From contig CAXIPT010000004.1 of NCBI GenBank assembly GCA_964030475.1, positions 4,908,291-4,972,290 on the forward strand: a DNA stretch of 64,000 nt. The letters are read 5' to 3'. Of the stretch, positions 63,101 through 64,000 are shown piece by piece. Within the stretch, counting starts at the first letter, position 1. Each line of letters opens with the position of its first letter. Both the position numbers and the translations under genes were made by a program. This DNA comes from Tethya wilhelma (Eukaryota; Porifera; Demospongiae; Tethyida; Tethyidae). The notes beneath the pieces are model-generated. The model had not been told where the DNA came from and made no database searches. It saw only the letters and a list, made by a program, of their open reading frames with translations.

Positions 63101-63829
63101 AATATAGGTGAAAGGCAAACGTATAGTACCATAGTCTCTCTTTCAAAATATTCGCAAATAAGGAGCCTAAGAGTGAGGCTGATGTAATGCAACAACAGGG
63201 GGTGGCGACTCCCATACGTACTTGGAGCTGCGACCGCGGTCAAGATGGCGTTAATGGTCAAAATGAGTTTTTAGTGCCGGTTGACCGTCAAAATGAAATT
63301 TACGATGATCAAAGTCGGTAAAGGTCATCAGCCAAGCATGAACTCCACCGTACAGACAATAGTCAAGATCATTAATTTTAGTGACAGTCAACAATCAAAA
63401 TGGAAACTTTAGATGGTCAAGATCTTGACCTTGGTTGTGGCTCCGAATACAGAATATATGGGAGTTACAAGGGTAAGCAAAACATGCACTGTATTCTGGT
63501 GGTGCTCGATTGACAGTTGGATAGCATAAAGAGAAGCTATATTTGCCCAAACCTTTCCACATATATGTTGTATGCCATATCAACTGGTATCCTTAAGATA
63601 ATGTCAGCAATGGGTTACAGTGATTCTGACAAACCTGAGCTTCTGTTTGGTAATGTGAGTAGCAGGAGAAGTTGAAGCCCATCAGTTTCCAAGCTCCTCT
63701 CTTATTAATGACCACCCCCATCGGTGTGATGTTACCGTGCATCATCTTGACGTCAGAATGAAGAAAATCGAGTGCTTCGGCAAGTTGAAGGAGGCCATAC
63801 TGGATCTCCACAGGATGGAGCTGGTGTTC
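57187..63829 (-). CDS. SCYL2: SCYL2 (SCY1-like pseudokinase 2), 5'-truncated, 13 exons
   Basis: SCYL2 binds clathrin and AP2 and acts in endosome/TGN traffic. Exons in transcript order: 63829-63635, 63066-62851, 62631-62515, 62175-62047, 61788-61612, 61243-61121, 60688-60575, 60297-60171, 60014-59896, 59623-59523, 59209 to about 59003, and 58689-57187. One further short 5' part lies outside the window. Phases agree. The kinase C-lobe is that of a pseudokinase: HGNITP replaces HRD, and MGFNFSC replaces DFG. The HEAT-like region includes FFKKNLSRVITKLPK, MVPFVLPLVLLVAEDCTLNE and LQQIPCREPGVLMAVLG, close to human SCYL2. The tail is Ser/Gln/Gly/Met-rich with GMGQQ repeats and ends NPFADLSFLG; NPF suggests EH-domain binding. 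Confidence 0.92.
57380..57740 (-). repeat. GMGQQ-type coding repeat in SCYL2 tail
   Basis: About eight imperfect units of SGMGMGQQ and related forms (GSGMGQQHGSGMGIGQQ) are encoded by a repeat of TGTTGTCCCATTCCCATTCC on the plus strand. Length variation between alleles is likely. The antisense frames rich in Pro/Cys are artefacts. Confidence 0.8.
58945..58999 (-). repeat. Partial tRNA-derived SINE
   Basis: The minus strand carries TTGGGTTTGATTCCTAGC, a pol III B-box-like motif, just after the donor of the SCYL2 exon ending near 59003. Only the B-box side is recognisable. Confidence 0.45.
59692..59770 (-). repeat. tRNA-derived SINE in SCYL2 intron
   Basis: On the minus strand GGCTTAGTTGTAAGAGCACT (A box) and GGTTTTGGGTTTGATTCCAG (B box) have tRNA-like spacing and an ending similar to the neighbouring copies. 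The intact acceptor stem of a functional tRNA is absent. Confidence 0.65.
60730..60805 (-). repeat. tRNA-derived SINE in SCYL2 intron
   Basis: The minus strand reads TAGCTCGATCAGTGGTAAGA (A box), then GATTTCGAATCCCAGCTAAA (B box). It is the best preserved of the copies. It is flanked by AT-rich intron and lacks a matching acceptor stem. Confidence 0.65.
61025..61065 (-). repeat. Partial tRNA-derived SINE
   Basis: The minus strand AAGCTGGGTTTGAATCCTAG matches the B-box part of the family. It lies in the next SCYL2 intron. Confidence 0.45.
63067..63634 (-). other. SCYL2 intron with GTCAAGAT-rich segment
   Basis: This intron contains a stretch (63255-63425) rich in GTCAAAATG and GATCATTAA motifs, resembling the GTCAAA-rich region at 22480-22740. 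It is possibly an interspersed repeat. No coding exon is seen. Confidence 0.4.
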
Positions 63830-64000
63830 CTGTTGGGAAGGAGATGTAAGGATGCGATTAAGGGTANTCATGTTAGTTTGGGTTATGGTTTAGGTCAGCT
63901 ATTGCTGAGTCATGGTTGTTGGGATCACACTTTGTTCTTGTCACAACATGGGTTAGTATGATAGGATTTAATAACCAGTTTGCTGGGCCTGGCTTCTTGT
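63830..64000 (-). other. SCYL2 intron at window end
   Basis: The sequence upstream of the acceptor TCTCCTTCCCAACAG at 63830 contains an unresolved base at 63867. The next 5' exon (the kinase N-lobe) is outside the window. Confidence 0.5.

Overview
This is animal genomic DNA and most likely comes from a demosponge of the Amphimedon type. The genes are intron-rich with GT-AG splicing, and the introns hold microsatellites, TIR elements and tRNA-derived SINEs. The conserved genes are metazoan (CKAP5, SCYL2, LIPT1). The single-exon genes (RING/zf-TRAF/MATH, kinase-Kelch, and beta-helix ectodomain plus multi-pass membrane proteins) are of kinds expanded in sponges. The species is an inference from gene content; no sequence search was possible.

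Region 1 (1-28926, + strand) is one large gene for the microtubule polymerase CKAP5/XMAP215. It is truncated at its 5' end by the window, so most of TOG1 is missing. I could place 33 exons with matching splice phases covering the TOG1-TOG2 linker, TOG2-TOG5 and the C-terminal region. Its long introns host other genes: two TRAF-like genes in the intron after TOG2 (8165-9541, 9782-11197), one TRAF-like gene inside TOG4 (15689-17380), and an antisense protein kinase-coiled coil-Kelch gene (18771-20987). Two TOG2 exons are present twice, with a transposon-like element between the copies.

Region 2 (28927-34409) holds a 7-transmembrane receptor gene on the minus strand, convergent with CKAP5. Head to head with it is a ten-exon lipoyltransferase 1 gene (LIPT1) on the plus strand.

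Region 3 (34410-56789, all minus strand) is a tandem array of five related membrane-protein loci, PMP-1 to PMP-5 from left to right. These are local names, taken from the likeness of the GGA repeats to chlamydial polymorphic membrane proteins. Each protein has a signal peptide, a long Asn-rich beta-helix-like ectodomain, a Cys-rich stalk and a carboxy-terminal block of about eight or nine membrane helices. PMP-1 and PMP-5 are open reading frames of over 1,300 residues; the three between them are broken in different ways. The membrane block is almost identical among copies while the ectodomains differ strongly. This array is the best candidate here for an undescribed system, perhaps a diversified cell-surface recognition or sensing family.

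Region 4 (57187-63829, minus strand) is SCYL2, a pseudokinase with a HEAT-like region and a Q/G/M-rich tail, truncated at its 5' end by the window. A decayed copy of its 3' end lies at about 42085-42350, next to PMP-2, showing that a block carrying PMP-5 and the SCYL2 tail was duplicated into the array.
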